DNA from: an uncultured Alphaproteobacteria bacterium
GTDB lineage: Bacteria > Pseudomonadota > Alphaproteobacteria > RF32 > CAG-239
Assembly (NCBI GenBank): GCA_934229625.1
Contig: CAKQDU010000014.1
Location: forward strand, 1 to 25,916
Direction: 5' to 3'
Length of the DNA: 25,916 nt
This document shows positions 24,401 through 25,916 of this stretch, piece after piece (positions within the stretch are counted from its first letter, which is position 1; the number at the start of each line of letters is the position of its first letter). The notes beneath the pieces are model-generated. The model was not told the DNA's origin. It saw only the letters and a program-made list of their open reading frames with translations, and did no database searches. Made by a program: the position numbers and the translations under genes.

Positions 24401-25003
24401 TTAGTCATCGTTTTTCCCCCACAAAGCTTGTTTAAGTTCCGGTGTTTGATTGATGTAATTATAAAGCGAAAAGATAGACATACCAGTCTGTTTGGCAACG
24501 TGTGTACGCGGTACACCTGCTAGTAATTTTTGCTTTATTTCATCTTCTTTGCCGCTCCAAATATGTTTTTGATTGCGATAACCGGTTTTGCGGCCAAGCT
24601 TATAGCCTTGTTCTTTTTTGTTTTTTAAAGCCCGTTTTGCTACAACCGAAATCATACTTTTCATAATATCTAAAGCCTGTTCCAAGCCTTGTAATAAAAA
24701 GTCTGCGTTTTTACCCGATTCTAAAATCATATTTTCTTTAATGCTGATGATTTTTAAATTTTTAGAGAGTAAAAGACGTAGATTATCTTTAACTTGAGCC
24801 AAATTTTCGCCAATACTCACAATGTTAGCAAAAAGCACGATATGCCCATTGGTCTGAAAACTTTCTGTTACCTGTGACACATTGTCATAATTATAAAAAA
24901 CATCAATAATCAAACCATTAGCAAGTGCATAATCACTAATAACCTTGCGTTGTATTTCGGCATCAACGTTCTTTTTATTGTTATTTATACAACCAACTAT
25001 CAT
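24401..25003 (-). CDS. serine recombinase homologue lacking catalytic residues
   Basis: A 200-residue paralogue of the intact recombinase next door. Aligned from MIVGC/MIYGY, catalytic Ser9 is Asn, Arg7 is Asn, and the SRLGRN arginine motif is VSIGEN. The later QRTKEAL region is VVAKRAL. It should therefore be unable to cut DNA. The long helix and the C-terminal helix-turn-helix are kept (KLGRKTGYRN, GKEDEIKQKLLAGVPRTHVA), so DNA binding and dimerisation with the active enzyme are plausible. The start lies 29 nt inside the left inverted repeat of the switch. The stop is 116 nt before the glycan operon. It may regulate inversion or transcription. This is inference. Confidence 0.75.
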   Translation of the reverse strand: MIVGCINNNKKNVDAEIQRKVISDYALANGLIIDVFYNYDNVSQVTESFQTNGHIVLFANIVSIGENLAQVKDNLRLLLSKNLKIISIKENMILESGKNADFLLQGLEQALDIMKSMISVVAKRALKNKKEQGYKLGRKTGYRNQKHIWSGKEDEIKQKLLAGVPRTHVAKQTGMSIFSLYNYINQTPELKQALWGKNDD

Positions 25004-25031
25004 CTTTATCGGCTCAAAATTATTAGCGTGT

Positions 25032-25172
25032 AAGGTTCATTTGACGCCCATAAATGTAAAAAGGTGGCAATAAAATACGGAAAATGTTGATATAAAAACA
25101 ATTTTTGTATTAAAACTAGAATTGTCATTGACTTAGGTTGTTGTTTAATAGTATAAGAAACAGATGAACCTT
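25032..25172. repeat. putative invertible promoter segment flanked by inverted repeats
   Basis: AAGGTTCATTTG (25032-25043) and CAGATGAACCTT (25161-25172) are inverted repeats matching at 11 of 12 positions. They enclose 117 bp that contain a promoter but no convincing gene. The segment lies between a complete Mpi-like recombinase gene and its dead paralogue, upstream of a surface-glycan operon. This layout matches promoter switches driven by Mpi in Bacteroides. Inversion itself cannot be seen from one sequence. Confidence 0.6.
25128..25157 (+). promoter_or_regulatory. promoter inside the invertible segment, now facing away from the operon
   Basis: -35 TTGACT (25128-25133), an 18-nt spacer and -10 TATAAG (25152-25157), which ends 3 nt before the right repeat. 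In this orientation transcription runs rightward, antisense to the recombinase gene. If the segment flipped, the start would fall in the left repeat, about 35 nt before the ATG at 25003. A minus-strand alternative (TTGTTT-18-TATTTT) is clearly weaker. Confidence 0.6.
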
Positions 25173-25221
25173 TAATTCTAAAGGGGTGCAAATTTGTTGT
25201 ATTGAAGAATTTTCCAATGCT

Positions 25222-25818
25222 TCAAAGGTCTTTATTTTTCAAAAATTCGTAGATTGTATAAATGCTGACGCCGTGAATTTTGGCTACCTGTGTTTTAGGC
25301 ACGCCTTTGTGGATAAGTTTTAAGACGCTTTGTTCTTTGCCGTCCAAAATATGTTTTTTGTTTTTACTGCCATAAACACGTCCTAATTTTTTCCCGTTAG
25401 CTTTAAGGCGGGCAAGAGCTTCTTTGGTGCGTTGACTAATTAAATTTCGTTCAATTTCAGCCGAGAGCGAAAAAGCAAAAGCCAGAACTTTACTTTGGAT
25501 ATCCTTGCCCAAACGATAATTGTCTTTTATGGTCCAAACCTGAACTTCTTTTTTCATACAAATATTCAGGATTGTCATAATTTGCAACAAATTGCGTCCT
25601 AAACGCGAAATTTCAGAACATATCAGAATATCATCTTTTCTGAGCTTTTTTAGTAATTTTCCAAGTTTTCGTTTTTCAAAATCCTTGGTTCCGCTAATGG
25701 TTTCTGTTACCCATTTTTCAATTTGAATATTTTCATTTTCGCAAAAATTGTTAATTTCAAATTTTTGATTTTCCAAAGTTTGTTTGTCGGTTGAAACTCT
25801 TAAATATCCGTATATCAT
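25222..25818 (-). CDS. Mpi-like serine-type DNA invertase
   Basis: A 198-residue serine recombinase of the small resolvase/invertase type, closest in style to the Bacteroides master DNA invertase Mpi. From MIYGYLRVSTDKQTLENQ, the nucleophile is Ser9 with Arg7. SEISRLGRN holds the active-site arginines, followed by TIKDNYRLGKDIQSKVLAFA and IERNLISQRTKEAL. The C-terminus is a helix-turn-helix (KGVPKTQVAKIHGVSIYTIY). All catalytic residues are present. The ATG at 25818 is preferred: it matches the family N-terminus and GGAG (25828-25831) precedes it. An ATG five codons earlier overlaps that site. The gene ends 50 nt before the right inverted repeat. Confidence 0.9.
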   Translation of the reverse strand: MIYGYLRVSTDKQTLENQKFEINNFCENENIQIEKWVTETISGTKDFEKRKLGKLLKKLRKDDILICSEISRLGRNLLQIMTILNICMKKEVQVWTIKDNYRLGKDIQSKVLAFAFSLSAEIERNLISQRTKEALARLKANGKKLGRVYGSKNKKHILDGKEQSVLKLIHKGVPKTQVAKIHGVSIYTIYEFLKNKDL

Positions 25819-25848
25819 CTTATTTTTCTCCATTTAAACAAAAGTAAC

Positions 25849-25904
25849 CCACCGGCATAGCCGGTGGTTCTTCATATGCGCCTATAAGGCTAAAGGTACC
25901 AGCC
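25849..25904. mobile_element. structured terminus resembling IS200/IS605-type ends
   Basis: A perfect 8-bp hairpin, CCACCGGC-ATA-GCCGGTGG (25849-25867), is followed by GGCT/AGCC (25888-25904) around GGTACC, and a direct repeat of CGCCTA runs into the window edge. Such subterminal hairpins without terminal inverted repeats are typical of IS200/IS605 elements, and the sequence looks familiar as one, but no transposase is in the window. Confidence 0.3.
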
Positions 25905-25916
25905 CAAACGCCTAAA

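Noticed and set aside
25006..25191. 61-codon minus-strand frame inside the invertible segment
   Set aside because: It spans both inverted repeats, has no ribosome site and no family likeness, and would be broken by inversion.

Overview
The window looks like a contig end from a Gram-negative, low-GC alphaproteobacterium, probably one of the uncultured host-associated (gut-type) lineages. Evidence: an autotransporter with a C-terminal outer-membrane barrel, type IV pilin-like and lipopolysaccharide/capsule-type genes, sigma70-like promoters of the TTGACA/TATAAT kind, and a pilin reading frame of the GRSMIEMLGVLAIIGVL type that I associate with those lineages. The taxonomic call is inference from gene style only.

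Left part (1-8220). A pilin-like gene enters from the left edge and is open to base 3. It carries a CT microsatellite and a palindromic repeat in frame. Next come a bidirectional terminator, a tRNA-Thr(TGU) with a textbook promoter, and a 2083-residue autotransporter that joins an ankyrin-like region, 48 clustered cysteines, a long beta-helix-like passenger and a barrel. The following intergenic region holds a bidirectional terminator and a promoter for a small protein whose C-terminus is made of short repeats.

Middle part (8221-14865), all on the minus strand: thrS with a GT4 glycosyltransferase just upstream of it, a small three-helix membrane protein with its own promoter and terminator, and a two-gene unit made of a GT-C membrane glycosyltransferase and a sugar-nucleotide epimerase/dehydratase.

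Right part (about 15090-25916), all on the minus strand: a tightly packed glycan (capsule/LPS-type) operon. In transcription order it encodes a nucleotidyltransferase-kinase fusion, a HAD phosphatase, a GT-B-like protein, a KpsF/KdsD-type isomerase, a second kinase, a nucleotidyltransferase-HAD fusion, a WavE-GT-B fusion, an unknown 106-residue protein, a GT2 glycosyltransferase, a 32-codon ORF and a terminator. Most junctions overlap or nearly touch. The operon contains two sets of nucleotidyltransferase, kinase and HAD domains, fused in different ways.

The most interesting system is upstream of this operon. An intact serine recombinase resembling the Bacteroides master DNA invertase Mpi is followed by a segment of about 140 bp bounded by 12-bp inverted repeats (11/12 match). 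That segment contains a good promoter (TTGACT-18-TATAAG) which at present points away from the operon. Next comes a second recombinase homologue that has lost its catalytic serine and arginines but keeps its DNA-binding C-terminus, and then a strong hairpin in the operon leader. I read this as a promoter-inversion switch for surface glycan expression, caught in the OFF orientation, with a catalytically dead invertase paralogue as the first gene behind the switch.
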